DNA of 64,000 bases from Cristatella mucedo (taxonomy: Eukaryota > Bryozoa > Phylactolaemata > Cristatellidae), in assembly GCA_009760855.2 (NCBI GenBank), contig WPIO01000035.1, forward strand, positions 3,621,001 through 3,685,000. Reading direction: 5' to 3'. The notes under the pieces are model-generated. The model worked only from the letters and a program-made list of their open reading frames with translations. It had not been told where the DNA came from and ran no database searches. Positions 62,854-64,000 of this stretch are shown piece by piece; positions within the stretch are counted from its first letter, which is position 1; the number at the start of each line of letters is the position of its first letter. A program made the translations under genes and the position numbers.

Positions 62854-63965
62854 GTAAGTGCCTTGCTAATACTCCATTTCCTGTGGACCATGCTCAAGTT
62901 GGAACATTGATAATAAAGGCTAGAGGTCAAGACAAGCTGATTGAAATAAGACAAACAGTATTCTCGGACCTCGGTATAAATATCTGGACTACATGAAGGT
63001 ATTGCTTTTCCACGGTGGTAAAATCGTGAGATCGCATGGTGCATAGCAAGAGAAGACTGTAGATGCATGGCGGGACACTTATGCAGCAATTCTTCATGTA
63101 ATCAGCCGTCTGCTGTAGGTAGGTCTTAACTGTGAGTATTCTTCCATATAACGATGGTTTTTGAACAGCATAACTCAGAAACAAGTCAGCAGAGGCGGCA
63201 GAGACGGCATAGACAATAAAAGGAGATTTGAAGCTGATCAATTCTCAGTCGGCCAGGAATACTTCAATTTTTCGATTCAGTGCACCCTAAGAGCTCTTCG
63301 GGTTATCAATGTCAAAGCTCCGCGTGGTTGGCCTGTATCCACTCACGAGACTCATTCTGCACTCAATGTGTTTGCACTCAAATTGTTAAACAGGAGTTGG
63401 ATTACTATTGTCTTCTAAATTGACTTAATGACACTTTGAAGATAAGGCATGATTGACAGCCGGCCACTTGACAAGGATGGATGACTCACTTCGCAAATGC
63501 TGCTGCAAACGTCTTTCATATCGGCCCTTGATGATATGCATCAACCCACTTAGTCACCAGGCTTTTGCAAACACGACCCTGTCTGTCCGATTTATGATGG
63601 CATGGCATCCGTCGCTCCATGTGGGAACTAGAAGGCCACGCTGCCACTTTAGACAAAGTTAGCTTCAGCAATAGCTGAACGCTTTTTCTAACAATCTAAC
63701 AAGTCAATTGATCTCCACAAGGTGTTGAGTACATTTGCCAACGTTCCTGATCGTAAAGTATTTGAACGTGTCGGCTATGTCAGAAAATGATAAGACTGGG
63801 GCAGGGGCCACAGGGCCGCCAGGGTTCTACCACTCGAGTGCTGTCACTCTTCTAAAAAACCTACAAATCGCTCAATTATTGAAAGGGCTCCTACGAATCC
63901 TCGTCGATATTCTGGGATCCACAGCTCAGCTCGTACAGCTCTGTGTACTCTTAAGCGTTTCGTAC
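62854..63965. other. Unassigned stretch at the right end
   Basis: An 85-codon plus frame (63161-63418) has no recognisable domain. No repeat was identified before the LINE-A tail at 63.97 kb. Confidence 0.3.
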
Positions 63966-64000
63966 AATAATAATAATAATAATGCACTTGATAAAGTGCC
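63966..64000 (-). mobile_element. LINE-A 3' end running off the window
   Basis: AATAATAATAATAATAATG, then CACTTGATAAAGTGCC: the reverse complement of the LINE-A terminus. The rest of the element lies to the right. Confidence 0.8.

Overview
The window is animal nuclear DNA, probably from an invertebrate. Coding information sits in short exons with GT-AG boundaries, separated by introns of 0.5-9 kb. The rest is dominated by decayed non-LTR retrotransposons, tRNA-derived SINEs and long dinucleotide microsatellites. No bacterial operon, CRISPR array, rRNA or intact tRNA gene was seen. The species cannot be named from the sequence.

Two protein genes are recognisable, and they converge. On the + strand, the last five coding exons of PYROXD1, a flavin pyridine-nucleotide-disulfide oxidoreductase, lie at 3,723-21,355. 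Its 5' exons are left of the window. On the - strand lies an EVA1C-like receptor. From 5' to 3' it has a two-exon SUEL galactose/rhamnose-binding-lectin domain (53,348-47,658), a predicted Ser/Thr-rich stalk exon (46,826-46,617), a juxtamembrane exon (43,731-43,540), and a transmembrane plus cytoplasmic exon (42,877-42,408). Every internal boundary is phase 1. The signal-peptide exon was not found and should lie above 53.35 kb.

The most interesting signal is at the end of the EVA1C-like gene. Its UGA stop (42,410-42,408) is followed by CUA, a known leaky-stop context. The same frame then stays open for 148 codons, with a protein-like tail ending in Ser-Thr-Ala-Val, a class I PDZ ligand form. 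The stop codon itself lies inside a 23-bp inverted repeat with a single bulged base next to the UGA, so the mRNA can fold the stop into a long hairpin. Programmed readthrough or stop-codon recoding is the hypothesis.

Between the two genes, 26.0-28.1 kb is a CpG-rich island with no recognisable gene and a perfect 18-bp hairpin. It suggests the promoter or first exon of a third transcript.

Mobile elements are given working names. LINE-A and LINE-B are two CR1/L2-like non-LTR retrotransposons, both mostly 5'-truncated and mutated. SINE-1 is a tRNA-derived SINE whose 3' tail copies the LINE-A 3' hairpin. SINE-2 is a second tRNA-derived SINE with recognisable A and B boxes. One copy of a SPIN-like hAT miniature element, with an 8-bp target duplication, lies just downstream of PYROXD1. 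Regions not covered by these features are described as unassigned stretches.
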